Shown here: positions 44,588 to 52,655 of the stretch, piece by piece
Numbering within the stretch: the stretch's first letter is position 1
How the letters are laid out: every line of letters begins with the position of its first letter
Assembly (NCBI RefSeq): GCF_003020585.1
Contig: NZ_PXUE01000002.1
Location: 62,001 to 126,000, forward strand
Origin: Chryseobacterium aurantiacum
GTDB taxonomy: Bacteria > Bacteroidota > Bacteroidia > Flavobacteriales > Weeksellaceae
Direction: 5' to 3'
DNA: 64,000 nucleotides
Notes under the pieces: model-generated
The model's input: only the letters and a program-made list of their open reading frames with translations
Told to the model about the DNA's origin: nothing
Databases searched by the model: none
Position numbers and translations under genes: made by a program

Positions 44588-44965
44588 ATGGGGAAAATAA
44601 AAGAAAACTCAACGAATAACATCAACAGGCAATACATCCATGAATGTGATCTTACCTATGCCGTATGTAAAATTGGAGGGAGATGGAAGCTCTTGATTTT
44701 AGATAAGCTTAAAGACGGAAAACTGCGTTTCAGTGAGCTTAGAAAAGCTATTTTAGGAATAACGGAAAGAATGTTGACTCTTCAATTGAGGGAACTGGAG
44801 AAAGAAGGCTTGGTTAAAAGGACTGTACATGCAGAAGTTCCACCGCGTGTAGATTATGAACTTACAGATATTGCAAGAGAATTAATCCCGATTTGGAATG
44901 TATTGAGTAATTGGGGAGGAAAACACAGAAAACTTATTCAGGAACAGGAAATTTCTGAAGAGTAA
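44588..44965 (+). CDS. HxlR/DUF24-family transcriptional regulator
   Basis: The 125-residue winged-helix protein has the family core KIGGRWKLLILDKL and LRFSELRKAILGITERMLTL, and ends in a short helical tail. Cys20 lies in the N-terminal position of the redox cysteine. It is divergent from the alpha/beta hydrolase-MFS pair, which is its most likely target, and has a palindrome at its start codon. Confidence 0.93.
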   Translation: MGKIKENSTNNINRQYIHECDLTYAVCKIGGRWKLLILDKLKDGKLRFSELRKAILGITERMLTLQLRELEKEGLVKRTVHAEVPPRVDYELTDIARELIPIWNVLSNWGGKHRKLIQEQEISEE

Positions 44966-45103
44966 TTTTGCTTTTTAGGGTATACAGGTTTAAGACAAAG
45001 GAAAATTAAAAATTTTCAGCGATGATTATTCATTTATAAAGTGTATTAAGAAGATAAAATGGGTATATTCCTCTGTCAAAATTAGAGCATAATTTCTTTT
45101 CAA

Positions 45104-46288
45104 TCAGGCCTTATTTACTTTATTGCAAAACAGAATATGGGCGATGAGTGCTAACACTCCGAATGCGGTTCCTACAATGCATACTCCTGTCCATTGTGCT
45201 TTCTGCCAGGCCAAAGAAGCCAGCCAGGTTCCCAGTGAACCCCCAATAAAATAAGACACCATATAAACCGTGTTTAGCCTGTTGACAGCATTGGATTTGA
45301 TCATAAAATAATTGGTCTGATTCATGATATGGCTTGATTGTACCCCAAGATCAACAAGGATTACGCCTATTATTAATCCCCAATACGTTTCTCCTGCAAA
45401 ATAAGTGAACCCCCAGCTTCCTATCAAAATCAGTAAAGAATACAATATAATACGATTGATGTCCAAATACTTTTGCAGATTTCCAACCTTCGCAGCAGCC
45501 AAAGCTCCTACTGCTCCTGCAAGACCGAAGCTGCCTACTACAGATGAGCCAGCATTAAAAGGCGGCTTTTCCATATGAAAAACCAAAGTTGTAAACAAGG
45601 CACACATAGATCCAAAAGCCATTGCCCCACGGAATGAAGCAAGCTGAAGAATAGGCTGTGTTTTTGCAAGATGAGCTACAGAACGCATTAATTCTTTATA
45701 AGTACCTTTAAAATTCGGAGAAAGTTCAGGAAGCATCGTGTAAACGGCCAACCATACCAAAATCATTAATCCTGCCGCAATACCAAACATTGCTCTCCAA
45801 CCCCAGACTTCCCCCACAATTCCGCCTATAAAACGTGAAAGCAGAATACCCAATAAAAGTCCGGACATAACCAGTCCTATATTGGCCGATTTTTCTTTAT
45901 CAGCCGATAGTTCGGCAGCAATAGGTACAAAGAGTTGAGGAATTACAGAAGTAGCTCCAATCAATAAACTGGCAGCATACAACATCCAAAGCTGAGTGGC
46001 AAAAGTCATCCATAGCAAGGAGCCAAAAACCAGGAACAGATCAATCAGGATTAGTTTTTTTCGGAAAAATTTATCTCCAAGCGGTACAATTAAAAGCAAC
46101 CCCAAAGCATATCCTATTTGGGTAAGAACTGAAATTTTACTTACGGCAGCTTCAGAAACATGAAAATCTTCCGAGATAAGTGCCAATAAAGGCTGGTTAT
46201 AATAATTGTTGGCAACAACAAGTCCTGAAATAATGGCCATTAACCAGACTACAGTCCGGGAAATGGTGTTGGTAGAGCTTACCTGCAT
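45104..46288 (-). CDS. MFS transporter
   Basis: The 394-residue protein has 12 membrane segments and a motif A region LIVPLGDKFFRKKLILID between TM2 and TM3. The N-terminal YYNQPLLALISEDFHVSEAAVSKI is shared with the YnfM/inner-membrane transport protein group. It is divergent from the Nudix-like regulator gene at 46512 across 223 bp and may be controlled by it. The substrate is unknown. Confidence 0.9.
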   Translation of the reverse strand: MQVSSTNTISRTVVWLMAIISGLVVANNYYNQPLLALISEDFHVSEAAVSKISVLTQIGYALGLLLIVPLGDKFFRKKLILIDLFLVFGSLLWMTFATQLWMLYAASLLIGATSVIPQLFVPIAAELSADKEKSANIGLVMSGLLLGILLSRFIGGIVGEVWGWRAMFGIAAGLMILVWLAVYTMLPELSPNFKGTYKELMRSVAHLAKTQPILQLASFRGAMAFGSMCALFTTLVFHMEKPPFNAGSSVVGSFGLAGAVGALAAAKVGNLQKYLDINRIILYSLLILIGSWGFTYFAGETYWGLIIGVILVDLGVQSSHIMNQTNYFMIKSNAVNRLNTVYMVSYFIGGSLGTWLASLAWQKAQWTGVCIVGTAFGVLALIAHILFCNKVNKA

Positions 46289-46484
46289 GTTAAAATTTTT
46301 ATTGAATAGAAATATATCCTATAATTGAGTATTTTGGATATATATTTTTAATGGATTCAAAGGTAGGCATTTTAATAAAAAACATATAATATCATGATTG
46401 ATTTAACCTTTGAATATAATAGATGATTTTTCTTAAAAATGGCTTTAATAAAGAGTTTTTATAAGCATTATCCAATTTTATCTT

Positions 46485-46492
46485 TACATTTG
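46485..46492 (+). promoter_or_regulatory. Candidate -7 element of the Nudix-like regulator
   Basis: TACATTTG matches TAnnTTTG 20 bp before the ATG at 46512. The -33 box is weak. Confidence 0.35.
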
Positions 46493-46511
46493 TAACAACA
46501 CATGTATTTTT

Positions 46512-47270
46512 ATGGATTATATGAATTCCAAGGAACAGATTTTACAAAAGTCTGCTGAAGCAAAAGAAATTTTTCTTCCTCATATTTCGGCCGATCCCGT
46601 TATTTTCGGTTTTGATCAAAATGAGCTGAAAGTTTTGCTGGTAAGGATGAATTACCGAAAACAATGGCTTCTTCCCGGTGGTTTTATAAGAAAAGATGAA
46701 GACTTGGACGAAGGCGTAATGAGGGTTTTAAAATCCAGGGCCGGTGTTACCAATGTCTTTCTTGAAGAATTTGCCGTTTTTGGAAGAAAAAACAGGAGTG
46801 AATTTTATTTTGAGGATTTTGATGAAACCCTGTTTCAGAAGCAGCGTTTTATTTCCATTGGTTATTATGCCTTGTATAATTCTGCGGATATTGAACCCGT
46901 TATGGATGATGTGAGTGAAGCCTGTGAGTGGGTTTATTTAAGAGATCTCCCCACCATTGAACTGGCTATGGATCATCGCGAGATTATTGAAAAGGCACTT
47001 CTTACATTAAGAGAAAAAATCTCATACAAACCTATCGGATATAATCTATTACCGGAAAAATTTACACTTTCTGAACTTCAGAAATTATATGAAGCCATAT
47101 TGGGGAAAGAGCTCAACCGTGGGAATTTTTATAGGAAAATCAAAAATTTGGGAGTTTTAAAGAAACTTGATGAACAGAGACGTGGTGGCGCGCATAAATC
47201 GCCGGATCTTTACTCCTTTGATGAAGAAAATTACGTAAAAGCATTGGAAAACGGATTGAATAACTGGTAG
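46512..47270 (+). CDS. Nudix-domain regulator with winged helix (NrtR/AraR-like), degenerate Nudix box
   Basis: The 252-residue protein has a Nudix fold at about 25-165 and a C-terminal winged helix at about 170-250 (YNLLPEKFTLSELQKLYEAI, NFYRKIKNLGVLKK). This is the build of NrtR- and AraR-type repressors. The Nudix box (G57-V79) keeps G57, E63, R71 and G78, but the catalytic REUxEE glutamates are V72, S75 and R76, so it should bind a ligand rather than hydrolyse it. It is divergent from an MFS gene and followed by an MBL hydrolase gene, its candidate targets. The ligand is unknown. Confidence 0.88.
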   Translation: MDYMNSKEQILQKSAEAKEIFLPHISADPVIFGFDQNELKVLLVRMNYRKQWLLPGGFIRKDEDLDEGVMRVLKSRAGVTNVFLEEFAVFGRKNRSEFYFEDFDETLFQKQRFISIGYYALYNSADIEPVMDDVSEACEWVYLRDLPTIELAMDHREIIEKALLTLREKISYKPIGYNLLPEKFTLSELQKLYEAILGKELNRGNFYRKIKNLGVLKKLDEQRRGGAHKSPDLYSFDEENYVKALENGLNNW

Positions 47271-47351
47271 ATACCTTTCCATTGTTTTTTCCAATGGTTT
47301 GCATTGATGAAAAAGCTTTTGAATGTTAGAAATATTGAGGAAATTTGCAGC

Positions 47352-48083
47352 ATGAAGATCATTCCACTTAAAGAAGGTAATTTTTCAGCCAGCAAGACCA
47401 AGGACTTTACTCTTTTAACAGATGAAAATTTTAATACTGTTACCGGAATTAAAATGTCTGTACAGCCTTTCCTCATCATCACAGAGCACGATTATATTCT
47501 TTTGGATGCAGGCATTGGCTGGAAAAATGAGGATGGAAATTCTGTTGTATCAACACTTCTCGAAAAAGAAAATATCCGTCCAGAGCAGGTTACAAAGCTA
47601 CTCCTTTCCCATCTTCACAAGGATCATATTGAAGGCGCTGTAAAGCTTACAGATCATGGCTATGAACCCAATTTTCCTAATGCAGAAATATATATCCAAA
47701 AACGTGAGCTGGATTTTGCGATGGAAAATAAAGGAAATCCCTCCTTCGATTTTGAAGTGCTGGAAAACCTGATTCAATTACCCAATATTATCTGGATGAA
47801 TGATGATAAAGGACAAATTACGGATGATATTTTTTATGAAGTAGTAGGAGGTCATACTCCTTTTATGCAGGTTTTTTGGATTAAAGAAGAAGGAGAAACT
47901 GTTTTCTATGGGGCAGACGATCTTCCACAGGCTTCTTATTTGAAGTACCATTTAGCCTATAAGAGTGATTTTGATGGCCGAAAAGCAATGGAACTACGAC
48001 TTGAGTGGGAAAAAGAAGCACGGGAAAATCATTGGAAGATTCTACTCTATCATGATCTGGAAAAAGCAATAATAGAAATTTGA
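47352..48083 (+). CDS. MBL-fold hydrolase (lactonase/AHL-acylase-like branch)
   Basis: From the ATG at 47352 the protein has 243 residues starting MKIIPLKEGNF, the expected domain start; frames from 47304 or 47307 add an unrelated tail. The metal-binding motif is LLLSHLHKDHIEG near 78. Later histidine-bearing segments are GGHTPFMQVFWI and LLYHDLEKA. It belongs to the branch with lactonases and similar hydrolases. It follows the Nudix-like regulator by about 80 bp and is probably in its operon or regulon. Confidence 0.87.
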   Translation: MKIIPLKEGNFSASKTKDFTLLTDENFNTVTGIKMSVQPFLIITEHDYILLDAGIGWKNEDGNSVVSTLLEKENIRPEQVTKLLLSHLHKDHIEGAVKLTDHGYEPNFPNAEIYIQKRELDFAMENKGNPSFDFEVLENLIQLPNIIWMNDDKGQITDDIFYEVVGGHTPFMQVFWIKEEGETVFYGADDLPQASYLKYHLAYKSDFDGRKAMELRLEWEKEARENHWKILLYHDLEKAIIEI

Positions 48084-48099
48084 AAAGACAAATAATGGT

Positions 48100-48441
48100 C
48101 TAAATTTTATTAAACCATTGATAGATATCAAGCTCAGAGGGAATGTTAAGTTTTTTTCTGAGTCTGTTTTTTCTGTTTTGTATTGCTTTGGGTGTAACAA
48201 AAATACAGGTTGCTATTTCTTTCGTGGTCATATTAAGCTTAAGATAGATACAAAAGATTTGTTCAGAATTTTTAAGTCCGGGGTGTATAACAGATAATTT
48301 TTCAAAAAAATCAGGGTAGACCCATCTGAACTTGTTCAGTAAACGTGGTGAATTGGCCTTGGCTAGTGCCATAATTTCATCTTGTAAAAGAATCTTCTGA
48401 TTCAAATCTTCTAGGTTAAGTTCAGGTTTTTTATGATTCAT
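48100..48441 (-). CDS. Small LuxR-type helix-turn-helix protein
   Basis: The 113-residue protein ends in a GerE/LuxR-type DNA-binding region (about 55-113): IFCIYLKLNMTTKEIATCIF and VTPKAIQNRKNRLRKKLNI. The N-terminal half is helical, without a recognised receiver or ligand domain. Such short proteins resemble the C-terminal part of long Bacteroidota sensors. It converges with the MBL gene (16-bp gap). The target is unknown. Confidence 0.75.
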   Translation of the reverse strand: MNHKKPELNLEDLNQKILLQDEIMALAKANSPRLLNKFRWVYPDFFEKLSVIHPGLKNSEQIFCIYLKLNMTTKEIATCIFVTPKAIQNRKNRLRKKLNIPSELDIYQWFNKI

Positions 48442-48723
48442 AATAGGTTCCTATCTCTACATATGCATTTTTTACATGAGTAAAAAATATTTTTATTTGT
48501 CAATCTATACAATTTAAAAGTTCACGTATATGAACTTTTCTTCATTTTAATAAGGGCAAAGAAAGAGAAAATGATTAAAATTCTACCAAATTAGCGTACC
48601 ACATACATACCACGTTACACTTTTAGATAAAATATCATAACGGCTTTTATCAGACCGTTTAGAATTCATTTGATCTACTTTTTTATCGGGCATAAATGTA
48701 GTAGATTGTTAGTTTTACTTTTT

Positions 48724-48737
48724 ATGATCCAAATCAA
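48724..48737. promoter_or_regulatory. FNR/Crp-type palindrome upstream of a Crp/Fnr gene
   Basis: ATGAT-CCAA-ATCAA is a near-palindrome almost identical to ATGAT-CCAT-ATCAA at 51425-51438. It lies 130 bp before the ATG. A weak -7-like sequence (GAAATTGG) starts 23 nt downstream. Confidence 0.4.
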
Positions 48738-48784
48738 TACTTTTTCATCTTTATTTTCAGGAAATTGGATTTTTGTGGTATATC

Positions 48785-48796
48785 AGTGGTACCACT
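48785..48796. promoter_or_regulatory. 12-bp palindrome before a Crp/Fnr gene
   Basis: AGTGGTACCACT is perfectly palindromic. GTGG repeats flank it on both sides (GTGGTAT upstream, GTGGTTAT downstream). It lies 70 bp before the ATG and is a candidate operator. Confidence 0.4.
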
Positions 48797-48866
48797 TTTT
48801 GTGGTTATCATTTTAAATAGCTTTTTCTTTATTCTTTAAGACTCAATATAGAAATATATCACCCCT

Positions 48867-49460
48867 ATGATTATTGAAGATCTATTAATTTCATTTGGCG
48901 CAGAAATAAAGAATTACCGGGCGGGAGAAGTTATTTTTCGTGAAGAAGAACAGCCACAGTACTATTATCAGATAAAAAGAGGAAAGATTAAACTCAATAA
49001 TTACACTGAAAATGGGAAAGAATTTATTCAGAATATTTTTTCAGACCAACAGAGTTTCGGAGAGTCCCTTTTATTTCTAGAACATCCATATCCCATCAAT
49101 GCGGTAACTATAGAAGATTCATGTATTTATAGGATGTCAAAAAGTGATTTTTTGCATTTGGTACAAAGCAATCCGCAGATTTCACTAAGCATTTATCAAT
49201 GTTTAGCCGAAAGAATGTACTATAAGTATATTATGTTCTATAATCTTTCTTTCCAAAATCCGGTTTCTAAGCTGAAGTTACTATTGGATCACCTCAAAAG
49301 TTATCATGAAGATAAAACCTCCTACTCTTTTCAGGTACCCCTTACAAGACAACAGCTTGCTTCATTAACCGGACTCTGTGTAGAAACGATGATACGAACA
49401 ATAAAGCAAATGGAAAAAGATCAGATTCTGAAGATTAAGAAAGGGAAAATTTATTATTAA
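48867..49460 (+). CDS. Crp/Fnr-family transcriptional regulator
   Basis: The 197-residue protein has a cNMP-binding barrel (about 18-115, AGEVIFREEEQPQYYYQIKRG, FGESLLFLEHPYPINAVT) and a longer, more classical helix-turn-helix (about 150-195: VPLTRQQLASLTGLCVETMIRTIKQ). The FGESLLFLEHPYP segment resembles the cyclic-nucleotide pocket of CRP, though the Arg of RTA-type pockets is not obvious. It has the richest upstream region of the four Crp/Fnr genes here. The target and ligand are unknown. Confidence 0.92.
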   Translation: MIIEDLLISFGAEIKNYRAGEVIFREEEQPQYYYQIKRGKIKLNNYTENGKEFIQNIFSDQQSFGESLLFLEHPYPINAVTIEDSCIYRMSKSDFLHLVQSNPQISLSIYQCLAERMYYKYIMFYNLSFQNPVSKLKLLLDHLKSYHEDKTSYSFQVPLTRQQLASLTGLCVETMIRTIKQMEKDQILKIKKGKIYY

Positions 49461-49508
49461 TGGATTTCTTTTAAAAGCAGGCTGTCACTTTTCAATTCTT
49501 GCAGGCTT

Positions 49509-50135
49509 CTAAAGATCAAGTTGTCTTTGAAATTCCTCAAGGTATTTTGCAATATGAATTCCATCTGCCAGTCCGTGATGGGCTTCAATAGAAACAGGAA
49601 GATATTTTTTACCCTCACGGATATTGAATTTACCGAAAGCAATTTTAGGAATGGATTCTCCTGTATTAAAATCTGTTGGATGAAGAATTGAACTGAAAGA
49701 GTTCCATGGAATTGTAGTATGTCTAACATGGTCTTTACCCAGTCTTTCATTGCTTATTCTAAGTCCTGAAGTCTCATGTACACCTTTTATTTCTTCCTGC
49801 AGATTAGCATTGAAAATCTCAAAATCCTCAGAGAAAAGAGTAAATGAAAAGCCAAAAGTTCCGTCGGGTCTGCCAATGGTACTTCCAGCATGTACTGTAT
49901 CAAACTGTACAACCTGACCGTCAATAATTCTAAGCTTTAACTCATCAACAGTATTTACAGCCACCATAGATTTATGAAAGTAATAAGCAAAGAATGAGTA
50001 TCCATTTTCCTTAGCCTTGTCATAGGCTTTTGTACAATCCACTTCTGTTGTAAAACCAAAATATGGGCTTGCCATGTTAGAAAAAAAATTAAAATGCTCC
50101 TTTCTGTTCCAGCTTTCGATATCTACGATCTTCAT
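49509..50135 (-). CDS. Chloramphenicol acetyltransferase-like protein
   Basis: The 208-residue protein belongs to the CAT (type A trimeric) family. It has the catalytic motif HHGLADGIH with His186-His187 and Asp191, the serine-bearing TTIPWNSFSSI segment, and FGFTTEVDCTKAYD near the N-terminus. It would use acetyl-CoA to acetylate a hydroxyl group. Divergent chromosomal members of this family in environmental bacteria do not always act on chloramphenicol, so resistance should not be assumed. It converges with the Crp/Fnr gene upstream of it. Confidence 0.88.
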   Translation of the reverse strand: MKIVDIESWNRKEHFNFFSNMASPYFGFTTEVDCTKAYDKAKENGYSFFAYYFHKSMVAVNTVDELKLRIIDGQVVQFDTVHAGSTIGRPDGTFGFSFTLFSEDFEIFNANLQEEIKGVHETSGLRISNERLGKDHVRHTTIPWNSFSSILHPTDFNTGESIPKIAFGKFNIREGKKYLPVSIEAHHGLADGIHIAKYLEEFQRQLDL

Positions 50136-50326
50136 TGATTTTTATTTGCTGCAAATTTCTGTATTTTTTATCAGTTTACAAGTAAAAGGAATATAAATTA
50201 TCCCGATAACACTATATTTTTCTGTTTCAAAATCATACATAGAAATTGACAAGCATGATTATTGCATTTATGTGTAAAGAGGAATGCTTAGGGGAACCAT
50301 TTAACACAAAATAAAGCTTTACAAGT

Positions 50327-50782
50327 ATGAGTACACAAAATTTAAAAGGAAGAAATTGGTCAGCAAAGAAGGTAGATCATGTTTATATTGTCAGTATAAA
50401 AAATCAATCAAGTATCATTGAAGCCCTTACAGATTTTGTTAGAAGCCAAGGTATTCAAGCTGGGGAAGTTACAGGAATTGGAGCAATAGATGAAGTTACC
50501 TTGCGTTTCTTTGTTCCCTCAACCAAAAAATATGTAGATAAAACATTTAAAGAACAGATGGAAGTAACCAATATTTCTGGAAACGTTTCTGTAATAGGTG
50601 AAGAGCCACTCCTCCATTTGCACATTACTTTAGGAAGAGAAGATTATACTGCGTTGGCAGGACATCTTTTAGACGCCAGAATTCGGGGTGCAGGAGAATT
50701 TATTTTTTACCCGCTCAATACCAGAGCTGTAAAATCAAAAGATGAGGAAATAGGGATTAATCTCTATAATTTTGAAGAATAA
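50327..50782 (+). CDS. PPC/DUF296 domain protein
   Basis: The 151-residue protein is a single PPC domain: YIVSIKNQSSIIEALTDFVR, GEVTGIGAIDEVTLRFF and LHLHITLGREDYTALAGHLL, the last with His residues that may bind metal. Bacterial PPC proteins form trimers and lack the plant AT-hook; their role is poorly known. It precedes the Crp/Fnr gene at 50821 by 38 bp, which has its own candidate promoter. Confidence 0.9.
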   Translation: MSTQNLKGRNWSAKKVDHVYIVSIKNQSSIIEALTDFVRSQGIQAGEVTGIGAIDEVTLRFFVPSTKKYVDKTFKEQMEVTNISGNVSVIGEEPLLHLHITLGREDYTALAGHLLDARIRGAGEFIFYPLNTRAVKSKDEEIGINLYNFEE

Positions 50783-50804
50783 TATACCGAAAGTCTTATT
50801 TTTG
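50771..50804 (+). promoter_or_regulatory. Candidate promoter of the Crp/Fnr gene at 50821
   Basis: TTTG (50771-50774), a 22-nt spacer and TATTTTTG (50797-50804) resemble the Bacteroidota pattern. The start would be about 10 nt before the ATG. Confidence 0.4.
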
Positions 50805-50820
50805 ATAAAATATTTTTTTA

Positions 50821-51405
50821 ATGTTTGAGGTACTCCTTTCCCATATTCAGAATAAAGTAGCTATAACCGATGAACAAAAAACACAGGTTCAGGCTTTCTT
50901 TACTTTAAAAAAACTTCGAAAAAAACAATATCTGTTACAGGAAGGAGAAATCTGTAAATGTCTGTCTTTTGTAAGTAAGGGATTGCTGAAGTCTTATTTT
51001 TTGGATGAAAAAGGGAATGAACATATCAATATGTTTGCTTTTGAAGGCTGGTGGATCTCAGATTTCAACAGTTTTATTCATCAGGAAAAATCAGTTCTCA
51101 ATATTGATGCCATTGAAGAAACTGAAGTTCTGATGATCACCCTTGATGATTATGAAAAAATGATGCTGGAAATTCCTGTAATGGATCGTTATTTTAGAAT
51201 TCTCTATCAAAACAGTCTGGTGACAAAGGACCATAGGCTTATAGTTTCCAATAGCTATACTGCCGAGGAAAAATATCTTCAACTGGCACAGAAAAACCCT
51301 GATATGATCAAAAGGGTTCCCCATAATCTTATCGCCTCTTATCTGGGACTCGCTCCCGAAACAGTAAGCAGGATTCGTAAAAAAAATCTTCTCAATAATA
51401 CTTGA
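50821..51405 (+). CDS. Crp/Fnr-family transcriptional regulator
   Basis: The 194-residue protein has a cNMP-binding barrel (about 25-115, KKQYLLQEGEICKCLSFVSKG) and a C-terminal helix-turn-helix (about 160-190, PHNLIASYLGLAPETVSRIRKKN). Its stop codon overlaps the first of two tandem FNR-type palindromes, which precede the PRISE reductase gene 86 bp downstream. It is therefore the best candidate to bind those sites. Confidence 0.92.
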   Translation: MFEVLLSHIQNKVAITDEQKTQVQAFFTLKKLRKKQYLLQEGEICKCLSFVSKGLLKSYFLDEKGNEHINMFAFEGWWISDFNSFIHQEKSVLNIDAIEETEVLMITLDDYEKMMLEIPVMDRYFRILYQNSLVTKDHRLIVSNSYTAEEKYLQLAQKNPDMIKRVPHNLIASYLGLAPETVSRIRKKNLLNNT

Positions 51406-51415
51406 TACAGATCAA
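51402..51415. promoter_or_regulatory. FNR/Crp-type palindrome, distal copy
   Basis: TTGAT-ACAG-ATCAA is an exact FNR/Crp-class palindrome overlapping the end of the regulator gene. A second copy starts 23 bp downstream. Confidence 0.6.
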
Positions 51416-51424
51416 TCCAAATGC

Positions 51425-51438
51425 ATGATCCATATCAA
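51425..51438. promoter_or_regulatory. FNR/Crp-type palindrome, proximal copy
   Basis: ATGAT-CCAT-ATCAA is one base off the exact palindrome. TACTTTTG at 51462-51469 follows after 23 nt, so its centre lies near -41.5 relative to the predicted start of transcription, the position for direct activation. Confidence 0.6.
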
Positions 51439-51461
51439 GAATATTGGACAGTTCCCAGCCA

Positions 51462-51469
51462 TACTTTTG
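51462..51469 (+). promoter_or_regulatory. -7 element of the PRISE reductase gene
   Basis: TACTTTTG matches TAnnTTTG exactly and lies 21 bp before the ATG at 51491. Confidence 0.5.
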
Positions 51470-51490
51470 TAATGAAAATTTACAATACCT

Positions 51491-52567
51491 ATGGAAAATA
51501 AAGAAAATATAGCATTGGTAGTAGGTGCTACAGGAATTACAGGAAGCAACCTTGCAGAAGAACTTATTGCACAAGGCTGGGTTACCTATGGATTATCCAG
51601 AAACCCCAACTCTGCTATTGCCGGCCTTCGGAGCATCAAAGCAGATCTGTTGGATGAGCAAAATCTGACGGAAGCATTGACGGAGATCTCTCCTACTCAT
51701 ATTTATTTTACAACATGGATGCGAAATGATACGGAAGAAGAAAATATTAGGGTAAACAGTTTACTTGTCCGAAATCTTCTGAATGTATTATCTCCTAAAA
51801 AATCGATTAAACATGTGGCTTTAGTTACCGGATTGAAACATTATCTGGGACCTTTCGAGGCTTATGTTAAGCAAGGGATTTTGCCTGAAACACCTGTTCG
51901 GGAGGAACATCCGAGGCTTCCTCTTCCCAATTTTTATTACGCTCAGGAAGATGAAGTATATAAGGCTTCGGAAAAAGATGGTTTTACTTGGAGCATTCAC
52001 AGGCCTCATACTGTAATTGGGCATGCTGTGGGAAACCTGATGAATATGGGAACTACCCTGGCCATTTATGCAAGTATCTGTAAGGAAACGGGAAGAAAGT
52101 TCGTGTGGCCGGGATCTGAGGCACAATGGCATGGCGTTTCAGATGTGACGGATGCAAAAGTACTGGCCAAACAACTGGTATGGGCTTCCTCTACTGAATC
52201 TGCCAAAAATATGGCCTATAACATTACCAACGGAGATGTTTTTCGATGGAAATGGCTTTGGAAAAGGTTAGCCGACTGGTTTGGAATAGAGGCAGAAGGG
52301 TTTAATGGTATGATCAGACCTCTGGAAAAAGAATTGGAAAACGATGCGCAAATCTGGAGTGAGATCGCAAAAAAACACCATTTAAATGAAGAAAATCTTA
52401 GCAAATTATCGTCTGCATGGCATACAGATCTTGATCTCGGAAGACTGTTGGAAGTAATGTGTGATATGTCCAATAGCAGAAAGCTTGGATTTACGGCCTA
52501 TAAAAGTACAGAAGACTCTTTCATAGAATTGTTTGAGCGGTTAAGAAGTGAAAATATAATTCCTTAA
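51491..52567 (+). CDS. SDR-family reductase of the PRISE type (progesterone 5-beta-reductase/iridoid synthase-like)
   Basis: The 358-residue protein has an extended Rossmann fold with ALVVGATGITGSNLAEEL at about 9-26. PRISE marks are VTGLKHYLGPFEAYV and FYYAQEDEVY (the YYxxED active-site form). The HRPHTVIGHAVGNLMN and FVWPGSEAQWHGVSDVTDA segments follow. The family reduces activated C=C bonds of enones using NADPH. It is a single gene under two FNR-type palindromes, with a terminator at 52599-52628. Confidence 0.9.
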   Translation: MENKENIALVVGATGITGSNLAEELIAQGWVTYGLSRNPNSAIAGLRSIKADLLDEQNLTEALTEISPTHIYFTTWMRNDTEEENIRVNSLLVRNLLNVLSPKKSIKHVALVTGLKHYLGPFEAYVKQGILPETPVREEHPRLPLPNFYYAQEDEVYKASEKDGFTWSIHRPHTVIGHAVGNLMNMGTTLAIYASICKETGRKFVWPGSEAQWHGVSDVTDAKVLAKQLVWASSTESAKNMAYNITNGDVFRWKWLWKRLADWFGIEAEGFNGMIRPLEKELENDAQIWSEIAKKHHLNEENLSKLSSAWHTDLDLGRLLEVMCDMSNSRKLGFTAYKSTEDSFIELFERLRSENIIP

Positions 52568-52598
52568 GGAGTATATATTTTCAAAACCTTTAAAGGAT

Positions 52599-52628
52599 AA
52601 GCCATCTATTATAAAATGTAGATGGCTT
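52599..52628 (+). terminator. Terminator of the PRISE reductase gene
   Basis: A perfect 10-bp stem (52599-52608 with 52619-52628) around a 10-nt loop is followed by TTGCTTT. It lies between this gene and the convergent small lipoprotein genes. Confidence 0.75.
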
Positions 52629-52655
52629 TTGCTTTAATGCTGTTAATTCTGAATT

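Larger units (their letters stand above)
48442..48866. other. Gene-free control region before a Crp/Fnr gene
   Basis: This 425-bp stretch has no convincing frame. It contains a hairpin of 9-bp exact arms (AAAAGTTCA at 48516-48524 with TGAACTTTT at 48531-48539), an FNR-like palindrome at 48724-48737 and the palindrome AGTGGTACCACT at 48785-48796. GTACCAC/TACCACG words at 48597-48615 add to the repeated ACCAC signal. Together they suggest layered regulation of the gene at 48867. Confidence 0.5.

Noticed and set aside
49457..49750. Open frame of 97 codons on the minus strand
   Set aside because: It overlaps the CAT-like gene in another frame and its product has no domain; the CAT frame carries the HHxxxDG motif.
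49509..50135. Acquired chloramphenicol resistance gene
   Set aside because: The family call is good but there is no mobile element nearby, base use matches the neighbours, and chromosomal relatives often have other substrates.
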